From Liolophura sinensis (taxonomy: Eukaryota; Mollusca; Polyplacophora; Chitonida; Chitonidae), in contig NC_088304.1 in assembly GCF_032854445.1 (NCBI RefSeq), forward strand, positions 22,329,704 through 22,393,703: a DNA stretch of 64,000 nucleotides, given 5' to 3'. The translations under genes and the position numbers were made by a program. Every line of letters starts with the position of its first letter. Position 1 is the first letter of the stretch. The notes beneath the pieces are model-generated. The model ran no database searches. It saw only the letters and a program-made list of their open reading frames with translations, and was not told the DNA's origin. Positions 45,888 to 57,534 of this stretch are shown piece by piece.

Positions 45888-45958
45888 CAAGTACTAAAAT
45901 ATTCTTGAGTACGGCGTAAAACATCAATCAAATAAACAAACAAATAAATAAATATATT
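45888..45958 (+). mobile_element. SINE tail fragment
   Basis: AATATTCTTGAGTACGGCGT then AAACATCAATCAAATAAAC and AAATA repeats. Bases 45091-45887 hold nothing recognisable. Confidence 0.75.
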
Positions 45959-46004
45959 CATTTGTGAAAGTTAATAATGACAAGAAATAGTCCAAGTTAT
46001 TACT

Positions 46005-47290
46005 AAACGTGTTCCTCATGTAAGTAGCCATTCTGTGGACATGAATTACTTTCACACATCATTTTGCAGTTGTTCCTCATGCAAGTAGCCATTACCTAGA
46101 CAAGAATTAAATTTAGCACATTGTTTTACATATGTTCCTCATGCAAGTAGCCATTATGTGGGCAAGAATTAATTTAACACATTGTTTTACATACATTCCT
46201 CAAGAGAGTAGCCATTACGCGGAGAAGCATTTATTTAACACATTGTTTTACATATGTTCCCCATGCAAGTAGCCATTATGCGGACAAGAACTAATTTAAC
46301 ACATTGTTTACATATATTCCCCAAGCAAGTAGCCATTACGAGGAGAAGCATTTATTTAACACATTGTTTTACATATGTTCCCCATGCAAGTAGCCATTAT
46401 GCGGACAAGAACTAATTTAACACATTGTTTTACATACATTCCTCAAGAGAGTAGCCATTACGCGGAGAAGCATTTATTTAACACATTGTTTTACATATGT
46501 TCCTCATGCAAGTAGCCATTATGCGGACAAGAACTAATTTAACACATTGTTTACATATATTCCCCAAGCAAGTAGCCATTACGAGGAGAAGCATTTATTT
46601 AACACATTGTTTTACATATGTTCCTCATGCAAGTAGCCATTATGCGGACAAGAACTAATTTAACACATTGTTTACTTATATTCCCCAAGCAAGTAGCCAT
46701 TACGCGGAGAAGCATTTATTTAACACATTGTTTTACATATGTTCCCCATGCAGGTAGCCATTATGCGGACAAGAACTAATTTAACACATTGTTTACATAT
46801 ATTCCCCAAGCAAGTAGCCATTAAGAGGAGAAGCATTTATTTAACACATTGTTTTACATATGTTCCTCATGCAAGTAGCCATTATGCGGACAAGAACTAA
46901 TTTAACACATTGTTTTACATACATTCCTCACGCAAGTAGCCATTACGAGGAGAAGCATTTATTTAACACATTGTTTTACATATGTTCCTCATGCAAGTAG
47001 CCATTATGTGGACAAGAACTAATTTAACACATTGTTTTACATATATTCCCCAAGCAAGTAGCCATTACGAGGAGAAGCATTTGTTTAACACATTGGTTTA
47101 CATATATTCCTCATGCAAGTAACCATTATGTGGACAAGAACTAATTTAACACATTGTTTTACATATATTCCTCAAGCAAGTAGCCTTTACGCGGAGAAGC
47201 ATTTATTTAACACATTGTTTTACATATGTTCCTCATGCAAGTAGCCATTATGCGGACAAGAATTCATTAAACACATTATTTTACATTTGT
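46005..47290. repeat. 61-bp dimeric minisatellite between the helicase copies
   Basis: Two unit types alternate: one with ATGTTCCTCATGCAAGTAGC / TATGCGGACAAGAACTAATT and one with ATTCCCCAAGCAAGTAGCCA / CGCGGAGAAGCATTTATTTA, both followed by AACACATTGTTTTACAT. The higher-order period is ~122 bp. A diverged ~60-bp array continues at 47410-47670. Confidence 0.92.
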
Positions 47291-47723
47291 TCCAGGTGGG
47301 CCTGGGGTCGGGAATTTCACTTCAGTCCAGTGGTACAAGCGCGGACGCGAAACCCAAATGGCAATGGTTTAAATCCTAAAAACCCGTCAAACATGCAAGA
47401 TAACATACAGGTAAGGATCTATTCAACACACTATTCCACATTTGTTCATTGTGCAGGATAAAATGGACATCAGGACCAGTTCAACACGTAATTTCGCATG
47501 TGTTCATTATAAAGAAAAGTATGCATGAAAGGACTGGTTCTACACGTTATTTCACGTTTGTTCATTGTAAAGGATAGTATGGACATAAGAACCATTTAAT
47601 CACGTTATTTCACATTTGCTCACCTAATATATAGATAAAGACAAATTTGTCACCTTATTTCACATGTAATCTTCCAGCTTGTATATGTAAGTACGCCGAC
47701 AAGTATTGATTCAATATATCATA

Positions 47724-47960
47724 TACAGTGCAACAAAAGTAAGTTTCCCCCAAAAGGTTGTTTGATATCTTCCGTGGTATGTACCAGATCGCAATGAAAT
47801 TCTGCACACACTATCCCAGTAATCCGGCGGACGTGGTATATCAAGGATTAACGTGCAGGTGCAGTTGTGCGCTAATGGGCATGCGCAAACTGAAAATGGG
47901 TCGATTTTGAAAATTTCATAAAAGGAGTCGACGTTCAATTCATTATAAATAGGTCGACAA
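47724..47960. mobile_element. Possible DNA-transposon end (Tc1/mariner-like)
   Basis: Starts TATACAGTGCAACAAAAGTA, in the style of Tc1/mariner terminal repeats. The reverse strand reads RSGTYHGRYQTTFWG in a short frame. No second end or transposase was found; weak call. Confidence 0.25.
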
Positions 47961-48020
47961 CATATAGGTTGATTTTGCTATCAACTCAGTACATTCTCTC
48001 TATTAATATCGATCGTCTCA

Positions 48021-48369
48021 CCGGCCCGGATAGCACAGATGGTAGAGCATCCGCTTCGGGACCGGTAGATCCAGGATCAATCCTTGATCGAGTCACACCT
48101 AAGACTTTAAAAAGAGGAAGTTGTAACCTCCTCGCTTGGTGTTCAGCATGATGGGGATAGTGCTACGACTGGTTGACCCGTATCAGTATCATGGCTCAGG
48201 CGGGGCGACTTACTTGCCTTTGGTCAGTCGTCTCAGTGTAGCAGCACTAAATAAAAGAGCGGTGGAAATCCGTCCTGCTACAAGGAGGCACATTACACGT
48301 ACATGCACCCTAAAGATTCCTTCGAAAAAATTGTTGAGTACGACTTTAAATCCCAAGCACTCACTCACT
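48021..48369 (+). mobile_element. Second-family SINE, full length
   Basis: tRNA-like head CCGGCCCGGATAGCACAGAT with GGTAGAGCATCCGCTTCGGG, body CTGGTTGACCCGTATCAGTA, tail GTTGAGTACGACTTTAAATC then CAAGCACTCACTCACT. Flanked by an exact 11-bp duplication, CGATCGTCTCA, at 48010-48020 and 48370-48380. Bases 48381-48825 hold nothing recognisable beyond copy B's likely 3'UTR. Confidence 0.93.
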
Positions 48370-48825
48370 CGATCGTCTCAATAATAATCTACCCATGTAG
48401 GTCAGGTGTAACATAAAGCATAAGTAACAGCGTATAAAGACGTAGTCTAACTATAGTTTGCATTCGTATGCTCGGGTGTCCTCTTGTAAGTAAGTGCATG
48501 GTAGTTATGGTAAACATTTACCTCTGGCATTTCACAAACGTAGGACATTTGTCATCAAATCACGATTCATCGTTTGCACAGGATATTTTTCTCGCCAATG
48601 TTTTAAAGACGACGTTCACGTCATCAACCCAACGATTGCGTACATGTAGCCAAACTATTCAAAATAAGACCAGTTTCATTAGCAATCTCAGCAACAGAAC
48701 GCATAATACATGTATAATTAAAAAACTAACAAATATTGTTATAAAATTTTAGAAAGAGGTGAAGTATGAAATCTTATTGCGTCCACGGCTGGTGTTTTCT
48801 TCGCGTGAAATACTTCGTGTCGTAA

Positions 48826-51800
48826 TTACATTACATGTACATACTCGTCGCCAAACGCTCCGTGTTGTTCCTTGAGGTGCGCGTAACACTGGCTCTCCGT
48901 CTCAAAAGTCTCCAGGCACACCCAGCAGATTTCAACACTACAGATTTTGCAAGTCACTTTGTTGCAGCCACCAGCTTTCTGAATGTATGCCTTGCATCCA
49001 GGACACTTTTTATGGTTTGCCGTGTCACTTTCCATCCACTGATCAAGTCCCTGATCTCTCTTCTCACTCTGGTACATCGCACAAGTCAGATCATCGTGAT
49101 ACTGGACTTGACATGCGGTACAAATTCTCATATTACACCCTTCGCAGAGGAACAGCTTTCCATCTCTGCTAACAGGGAAGACACCTGGGCAGTCCGGAGT
49201 CAGACAGAAGCTGAATTCTGTCTTGCGCTCAGAGACGTACTTGTCCATGGCGGCCCGGGCAAGTTGGACAATGTTGCTTCCGCACGCGACAACCAGTTCC
49301 TCTACATCTCTCCAACACCAATTCTGATCACAACCTTCATAAGCACAGCGCAGTGGCAGGTCTCGCGTGTCAATCGCGGTGCGTACCTGTAGTTTGATGC
49401 AGTCCAGGCAGTAGGCGTGGCCACAAAGATTCAGGCGGTACGGCCGATCTATAGGACAGAAACACACCACGCAGTCCAATGGGCATTCGTTTTCTTCCTT
49501 TGGTGGCATGACATTTGCAGTCTCTAGCTGGCTGATACATTCCTGTACGAGAGCCACGACTTTCTTCAAGGATTCCTCAGTACCAGTTGTGGTCAATAGC
49601 TGACGCCTAAAGTTCAACTCCACGGCTTCAACGCCGGACTCCTGTCGAAGTTTGGCAAGGTCAAACCCATACTTACTCAGTAGTTTTTTCATGAGACCTG
49701 CCGGTCGGTTATCCCCTGACAGTAGTGTGCTCTGTACGTGGTAGTTCACCAGTAACTTGACATAGCCCTTGATTTTATCGAAGGCTTTTTGACAGTTCTC
49801 ATCGCTCCCTATCACCGAAACTCGCTGTAAATAAAAGTTCGTGCGGATGATTGTATCTGTCGACTTCTCGATACTATTCAGGCGATCTCTGCCTTCTTTT
49901 CTGAACAGGCCTTCAAAAGCTTGACCAAACTCGGATAGGTCCGGAGATCTGCCTTCCAACAGAGCATCGTAGTCTCTCTTCACAACAGCTAGGGACTCAG
50001 GATTTTCACTCTCAATTCTGACATAGCAATGTCCAGCTCTACTTCTTTTTATGTTAATGTTTACTTTTCCATATAGATCTGATGTCTTGAACTTTGTTTC
50101 CAAGGTCTTCAGTTCCGTCTCTAGAACTCCGAGCAGATATTTAGGAATGAATACATCTGATGACAAATCCTGTTGCACATTTAGAGGTTCGCTACTGATG
50201 AAGAGTTTGCCTTTTATTTCGTTGAAGACTTTCAATCCGTCATTCGGATTAGCGATCTTAAGGTAGGCTGTTTGAAAAACACTCTTTGCTGTCGGATCTA
50301 CTACCTCGATGGTCACTTGTTTGTTTGGACACAGTTCTGACAGGCTGGTCTCCAGATATTCTTTCATAGCTGAGGTCTCTCCAGGGCTTGGTTCACTGCC
50401 TCTTTCTCTGATTAGTCTTATATCTTTCACAAGAGTTTCACCCGGGAGAGCGCCCAATCTTTGATCTATGGCAACCCTAATTTTTTCTTCATTCGCAGAA
50501 GGGGGTAAGCTAAACACATGAAGACGGTCTTTATTGTACATGTCGCGACCGACCTTTACAATGGATTTGTCAATCATTATGTCGCCGCAGTGCAATAGTC
50601 GGGGCATGTCCTCAGGGTTGGTAAGAGTAATGAAGCCGGATCCTCTCAGCTTTCTACGAGTCAGTGTTACCTTCAGAGTGAACTCTCCCACCTTCCCAAC
50701 ACGACCGGGTGAAGCGCAGGGAACTATCCTAGCCACATCAGAGTCCATCATATCTTTCACCGCCTTCACTGCGCTCTCGGGGCTTTTGAAGGTCACAGTA
50801 CCCCATCTCTGAGGATGTGTCTTGAGTCGTTTAAGAAACGGATTGACTTCGGCAACAGTGCCATATTTTTCAAGCTTTTCTCTAACTTTTGTGAGCTCTT
50901 CAATGGGTGAAACTTCATCGATAAACACAGTTCTGTATTCACCCGGGAACAGAAGCTTTGACACTACACCGCCTCTCCCAAGGACAGCCCTGAGACCCGC
51001 AGATTTTTCATGCAACGGAATCTCACGATCAGCTAACCTGAGATTGCCAAAAATTGGCCCAAGCCTTCTATCTACAACGTCATTCACACAGATTGCCTTA
51101 TTCCCACTGACATGCACTTGAATCTCCAGGCGTTTTCGATCTGCATCCACACAGACTATTTCCACATTGAATTCCGACATCACCTCAATTTCTATTTGCT
51201 TCAGGTTACAAAAACGTCGGCCAACAAACTCCATAAATGAAAATCGTCCAAGTCCCATGGTCAGAACAGGACTCACTTTCATTTTTTCTACCAGACTCGG
51301 ATCAAAGCTCAGTTCTCCTTTGCCGTAAGCTGTCAGAACTAAATCACGATCGACTGGAGAGACAGAGGTGAAGAAATCCTTGCTGGTGTTTATCAACTGT
51401 TCAAACAGTACCCATTCTGGCTTTTTCCCACCCAGCACCATGACGCTTGACGATGGGTGGATTTGGGCCTGCTGTTTTGAATGAGGGGCAAAGTACCCTA
51501 CTTTTGGATTACCTAGGTAAACAGCCAAGTTTTGCTTTGATGCCTGAAAAATGATCTTCTTTAATTTCAGGTGGCTTTCTGAAACTTCCGCAAAGGAAAC
51601 CTTCACTTCCAGTTTCATCTCCTTCTTAAGTACAGTGATTACTTCGTTCGCCATTTCCCGCACCATGCGCATGGAACGGTCGTTGATTCTGTTTTTGACA
51701 CACCATTTACTCTTCTCCTTTTCCGGAGTGGCATACCATTCTTGATACACACTTAGCATTGCGAAGTGATCGCCTTCTTCATGGCAAAATTTTGTCTTCT

Positions 51801-53554
51801 TCAGGTCGGATTCATGTTTGTCAGCGTCAGTGACAGCTCGGTAGAATATTGAAGAACCCATGGTTGTCAACGCTGCCAGGGAAATAGCTTCATATGCAAT
51901 GCCACAGTCAATACCTGTTAAGAGGAACTTTCCCAGGCGAGGTTCGAAAGGTAACAGAGCTAGTCTTCTCCCTAGTTCGGTAATAACTCTGCCTTTAGAA
52001 GCTCCAAGGTCTTCAAGCGATTCTATGGCTTTCCCCAGAGCTGCCTGTGGAGGTGACTCGACAAAGTTAAAGTCCGTAGGGTCAACGCCCAAATCCATGA
52101 GCTTAAGCAGAGCTTGTGCCAAATGAACCCTAAGTATTTCTGGGAGCAAGCTGCTTTTCATCTTTTCATAGTCCTCTTCCATGTATAATCTGAAACACTT
52201 TCCTGGCGACATCCTCCCGGCTCTGCCTTTCCGCTGTTCGGCCGATGATTTACTTATAACCACCGTATCCAAAGAGCTGAGATTCTTCTCCGGGTCGTAC
52301 TTCATTTCCTTGACCAGTCCAGAATCGATCACATATTTAATTCCAGGAATGGTTACAGAAGTTTCAGCACTGTTGGTTGCGAACACAATTTTCCTGACGC
52401 CAGGGGCCAATGGTTGGAAAACTGCCTGCTGCTCTTCTGCTTGGAGCTTACCGTGGATTTGAAGGCATTTGAAGTCATTTCTGGGCTTAAGTTTTTCATC
52501 CAGTAAACTGCAACACTTTTCTGTTTCCAAGGGAGAAGTCATGAACACTAGGATGTCCCCCTCTGCATCCTCCTGGTGGATGTCAGCTGCAACATTTACG
52601 GCTCTCTGCATATAACTTTCAAACGGAACAGACAGTGCAGGATCTTGCCAGATGACCTCTACAGGAAAAGTCCGGCCAGAGACTTTCACATCTGGACATC
52701 CTTTGAAATAGCGAACAAAGACGTCTGGGTCAATAGTCGCCGATGTGATCACCACCTTCAGTTCAGGCCTGATCACCATGCATTTCTTGACCATGCCCAG
52801 CAGAAGGTCAGTGTAAATGCTTCGTTCATGGGCTTCATCAATGATTACACATGACACCTTGGAGAGAACTGGGTCGTCGAGGATCTCATTCAGTAGCATA
52901 TGGTCGGTCATGTACACGATTTTTGTCAGAGCTGATGTTTTCTGCCTCATGCCCACCTTATAGCCCACCGTTTGTCCCACACTACCTATCAGTTCTGACG
53001 CCACGCGAGTGGCTAGGCTGGTGGCTGCTATTTTCCGTGGCTGAGTGCAGACAATGACGCCTGTTTTAGCCAGACCTGCTTCATACAAATATTGCGGCAT
53101 CTGTGTGCTTTTCCCAGAGCCGGTTTCCCCTAAAACGATAGTCACTGGATTGCTCACGACGACATCTACAATCTCTTTCCTTCTGGCATATATTGGCAAA
53201 GAGTTGTCTAAGCGTGTCATCTCTATTCCTAGCTTCATTTGGACAGCGTTCAGCTTTAGGCAGAAACTGTCACTCATTTGCAAGTCACTAAGCTGCTTTA
53301 TTATGTCATTAACACGAAGAAGGAATTCACCACGCTGCTGCTGAAGTTCTGTAAGCTTACTTTCTAACGTCTGCCGCTCACCATTTCTCCACTCCTGGGT
53401 GATGTCTCTTGGTATTAGAAGCTGTTGCAAAACCTGTTCCGTTTGTTGTATCTTAAGTTCGTGTGTCTTTAGGTGCTGGTCGACTTTTACCTGAAGAAGG
53501 TGTACAATTTTGTCTTTAACATTTCTGGGGTCAACCCTCACCAAAGGCTTTCTT
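48826..53554 (-). CDS. DEAH helicase-RBR, inverted copy B with rearranged 5' end
   Basis: Open frame of about 1575 codons without a stop; no ATG before 53277. Helicase motifs GETGSGKST (53133-53107), DEAH (52839-52828), SAT and QRKGRAGR, the RING1 Cys cluster from 49473 and RING2 GGCNK with the catalytic Cys at 48966-48964 are all intact. Compared with copy A it lacks the basic N-terminus and RRM-like domain; RING1 is two residues shorter and RING2 is much diverged. The first in-frame Met (53277) starts MSDSFCLKLN just before the helicase core, giving a 1483-aa protein with the complete helicase and RBR. The ancestral ATG (53581) is in another frame. It could be a working N-truncated paralog or an early pseudogene; the long conserved frame favours function. 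Confidence 0.82.
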
Positions 53555-53606
53555 CTGTAAGCTTTCTACAACAAACGCCATGCCAATCTCTTGATGCCCG
53601 ACAGAC
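53531..53606 (-). pseudogene. Relic start exon of helicase copy B
   Basis: Acceptor TTCCATTGCAG|GTCTGTCGGG, then ATG at 53581-53579 and the frame MAFVVESLQKKAFGEG, stop TGA at 53533-53531. Copy A has the same arrangement: acceptor TGTGTAG|GTATCTGTCA, 27 nt, then MSSILESLQREA. After about twelve codons copy B jumps to sequence matching copy A residue ~195 in a different frame, so the N-terminal block was deleted and the start is now a short upstream ORF. Confidence 0.75.
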
Positions 53607-53752
53607 CTGCAATGGAACACCAGCAATTCAAGGTAAGTCAAAGGTATATCAGAATCAAGCACATGCATGTATTAAGACAAATAAAACTGTAAAAGCAGTT
53701 ATAAAAGTCAGAACGGTCTTTGATACATGGGCTAGTTCATATCACAGTAAAC

Positions 53753-53880
53753 AGGTACGTGGGAATGTCTGTCAACAACCGGGTTTCCCCCTGTTTTCCT
53801 CCCACCATGATGATGGCTGTGAAATACAAGTGAAATATCCTTGAGATCGTCGTAAAACGTCAATCAAATAAATAAATATT
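53753..53880 (+). mobile_element. SINE 3' fragment
   Basis: GGTACGTGGGAATGTCTGTC, TTCCTCCCACCATGATG, AAGTGAAATATCCTTGAGAT and AAATAAATA. It lies just upstream of copy B. Confidence 0.75.
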
Positions 53881-55154
53881 ATCGTTTAAAACAACATGAA
53901 AATAAATTGGAGCGCTGCATTTGTGGGAAATTCGATGTAAACCGTAATGATTTGACCGAGGTAATTTTGCAAAACGATGTTAAACATCAATCAAAACACA
54001 TTTCGTACAGATATTGACTCGTGCGTGGCAGAATTTTTGATATTCTCACGTGGGCAATTTTTTTTATAACGCATCCCTTTTTCTTCATTCATATGTTTCA
54101 CATGTTTGGTTTTTTTTTTACACATTTCACCGTGTAACATTGTCAGTAATTATAAAAATATGTACGTGTATTTTCTGGCGGTTATTTAGTGTCCACAGTA
54201 AACCAGTCTTTATACATTATTGACTGCCTGATCCACATAAAGATGAGCAACAGCGAAACCCTATTGCTGCACACATTGGACAAAGCACGGAAGCCAAGTT
54301 TCTTGACCAAAATCAGTGATCAAATACATGATTTAAATCTCTATTTTCAGTATGCCAGATATCACCAAGATTTAGGGTCTGATTGTTAGGAAAACTTTCA
54401 TCCTTCAGTGTTTTATTTTTTGGTCACTACGCCACAAGTTTGTTGCTTTAACTTTGCTCAAACTCTGTCACTGGACAGGAAATTTGTATACATATCCCCG
54501 CTATTCTACTACATGTGAAGTTTTAGTGACAATAAGTGGTCTACGACGCTCCAAAGTCCTTTGCACAGTTTATGTGCGTTGAATAGAACTGGTCCCATCC
54601 ACCAGTAGGGTGCCAATAGGTTTACCAAGGTTTACCAAACTTTATCCCAAGGAGGTTTGCTTCACTCATAAACTGATCGCCATGGTACAAACGATAAAAT
54701 ATTCAAATGTCGTTAAACAACAATCGATCGATCAATGAAATTTGAAGTTTGGAAAAATTGGCGGTCGAGTTTCCCTCAGTTAGTATTTTTTTCTAACTGG
54801 ACAGGTGAATTCTTAGAAATTAGCCCCTCAGACGACCACTAGCACAACCCCTTCCCCAGAATTAGGTGTCAAACATTTGCCTTGTCATCAGATAGACAAG
54901 TGAAAACTGTACGTAAAAATACCGTGATTTACGTTTTTAGATGGTGTGCAGAGTGTTAAAGACATTCAAATGGTCATACTGCTATTGTATAGGAGCTCCG
55001 ATACCACATCATCTTTTGCCATAGGTTAACGAGAAATTTCCGGAATATTCTTTCAGTAATATTTTACTCAAGGATAAAAATAACTATTCCAACTTTTAAT
55101 GTCGTGTTCAGACTGAAAAACTTCCTGTGACGTCATAGTTCCTAAACATTGTAA
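53881..55154. other. Intergenic stretch, nothing recognised
   Basis: No exon or clear repeat. Upstream leader exons or the promoter of copy B should lie here, but none could be identified. Confidence 0.35.
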
Positions 55155-55415
55155 GTACGCTGAAAAAATTAATCTCTTGAAGTGAACAGAAAGTCTGGCG
55201 TCTGAGTGATGCTAGAATATATTCTGTTATTATAACACAAATTCTGTCATATTTAACACAATATTCTGTTAGCCTAATAGAACTTTATGTTGAATTAATA
55301 GAATATGTGTGTTATGTTTAACAGAATAATCTGTTGCGATAACAGAATACATTCTGACATCACTCAGACAACAGACTTTCTATGAAAATTAACAGATTAA
55401 TTTTTTTCAGTGTAT
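55155..55415. mobile_element. Palindromic TIR element (MITE-like), copy 1
   Basis: Both ends carry inverted arms: ACGCTGAAAAAATTAATCTC … AGAAAGTCTGGCGTCTGAGT on the left and the reverse of ACTCAGACAACAGACTTTCT … TTTTTCAGTGTA on the right. The interior is rich in AACAGAAT/ATTCTGTT inverted words. A TA dinucleotide flanks each end. No coding capacity. Confidence 0.7.
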
Positions 55416-55493
55416 GCTCCATAAAGTCTCCCTTAGAATTCAAATATTTGAATATATTTGACCATGTGATCAAAAATAAATAAAAGTACTTTA

Positions 55494-55770
55494 CTAAGGC
55501 CTACTTCCGTCATCAGCGGTCTTTTTCCTTTGAATATGCGACATACCTAATGCTGACGTTAAAAACGTTAGCAAATCCTCTCTAATTCTTCCTGAACCTT
55601 CAAGGAGCCTTACTCCAAAGTAGAGGAAATCACCGGCGATATGGATCCATGGAATGACAATCCGATTGTTCATCAACATATACACCTATGCGCACATCAC
55701 AGCAGTCAGTATCATCTGAAATGAAAATCACAACGTAAAAGTTACCTCTCCAAATTCCTTCATCTTATTG
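55494..55770. other. Non-coding stretch with an unsupported minus-strand frame
   Basis: A 63-codon minus frame (55685-55494) contains VIPWIHIAGDFLYFGVRLLE, bounded by a weak CATAG acceptor and an ATTAG|GTATGT donor. No family was recognised; probably chance. Confidence 0.2.
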
Positions 55771-55774
55771 TTTA

Positions 55775-56215
55775 TGATCATCTGAAATTGAAATGACCAT
55801 ATTAAAACACATGTTCACATTGCCGCATCAAAGTGTTTATGGTCACCTGAAATCAAAATGACCGTACCAAAACACATGTTCACATTGCCACATCAAAGTG
55901 TTTATAGTCACCTGAAATCAAAATGACCGTACCAAAACACCGCATCAAAGTGTTTATGGTCACCTGAAATCAAAATGACCGTACCAAAAGACATGTTCAC
56001 ATTGCCACATCAAAGTGTTTATGGTCACCTGAAATCAAAATGACCTCACTAAAACACCGCATCAAAGTGTTTATGGTCACCTGAAATCAAAATGACCGTA
56101 CCAAAACACATGTTCATATTGCCACATCAAAGTGTTTATGGTCACCTGAAATCAAAATGACCGTACCAAAACACATGTTCACATTGCCGCATGAAAGTGT
56201 TTATGGTTTTCTTCA
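55775..56215. repeat. ~65-bp minisatellite
   Basis: Units GTGTTTATGGTCACCTGAAA, TCAAAATGACCGTACCAAAA and CACATGTTCACATTGCCACA+TCAAA; some units lack the middle 20 bp. Bases 56216-57085 hold nothing recognisable. Confidence 0.9.
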
Positions 56216-57085
56216 GTTAAAATCAAAGCATAAAAGTCACCTCTTTAGTTTAGATTCACGCATCATTTTAAACTTCTTTATATTTTGCACCAGTTCTATG
56301 CAGCTCCCTTGACGATGATTGTCAACCTACGTGTAGCATGCATAGAAACACCATTCGTGGACTGGCTACGTCACATGCGCGGTGCATATGGACATAAAAG
56401 CTATGCATCACGTACAAGACAAAAGACAGATAAAGGAGGAAAGCGAGGATTTTTCATTTCGGCCGACTCCACCCGCCTTTTCGGTTGACGCCATCGTATG
56501 ATGGGGTACTCGTCTGGAGAAGCGTCAGCAGAAGATATTAAAGATCCGCCACAGCAGTTTTGGCCTGGTTGAACATCGTTGCAATTTACTCATGAGTAAG
56601 GGCAATATGAATTCCTGGCCCCAGAGAACCAGATCTTAAGATTCAGCTTGATTTACTTTCGGCAGCAAAAAGTCCAGACTAAAACCCGCAGAGCACTGTT
56701 TTCGCCAAACAAGGCGCATATACCGCTCTCTGGGTTCGCTTTACATCACTGCCACCACAAGACAAGGTTAACCTTGAAGATTTCTGTACAAAATTTGCTA
56801 GTGATAATAGTGGTGTAAGCAACGTAGAGAGAGGCGCATGCGCTGTTAGCAGTACTGTGGGATTGTTGTCGCCTATATCAACCAATCAGCGTCTACTGAA
56901 ATAGCGATGTGGTGCCATTTTTGTGTCGTCTAGTATCCTTGAGTGTAGCCTATCATGTGATTGTACTTCGACACTGCAATCCTCAAAAACGGACAACAAA
57001 CCAATGTTGTCGATGCAGTAGTAAGCAATAATCCTAATCATTTGGCACTGGGATCTGGAAATCCACTTTTCGACAGCAAATGTCT

Positions 57086-57534
57086 ATACACTCCAAAAAT
57101 TAATCTGTTAAATTTAACCCAAAGACTGTTGAATGAATGATGCTAGATTGTATTGTTTATTGTAACTATGTCACATAGTTATGAATACTGTGTCACATTC
57201 AACATAATATCCTAATTTAACAGAATGGTTATGTTAAATTAATGAAATGTGTATTTTATATTTAACGGAATAATCTGCTACATTAGCAGGATACNNNNNN
57301 NNNNNNNNNNNNNNNNNNNNNNNNNNNNNNNNNNNNNNNNNNNNNNNNNNNNNNNNNNNNNNNNNNNNNNNNNNNNNNNNNNNNNNNNNNNNNNNNNNNN
57401 NNNNNNNNNNNNNNNNNNNNNNNNNNNNNNNNNNNNNNNNNNNNNNNNNNNNNNNNNNNNNNNNNNNNNNNNNNNNNNNNNNNNNNNNNNNNNNTAGCAG
57501 GATACATTTTAGCATGACTTAAACAACAGACTAT
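57086..57534. mobile_element. Palindromic TIR element, copy 2, left part with gap
   Basis: TACACTCCAAAAATTAATCT, then GACTGTTGAATGAATGATGC matches copy 1. It contains the 200-N gap 57295-57494, whose flanks overlap by TAGCAGGATAC. It continues after the inserted LTR at 58287-58316. Confidence 0.65.

Noticed and set aside
55494-55685. Minus-strand frame bounded by splice-like sites
   Set aside because: The acceptor lacks a good pyrimidine tract, and no family or neighbouring exon supports it.
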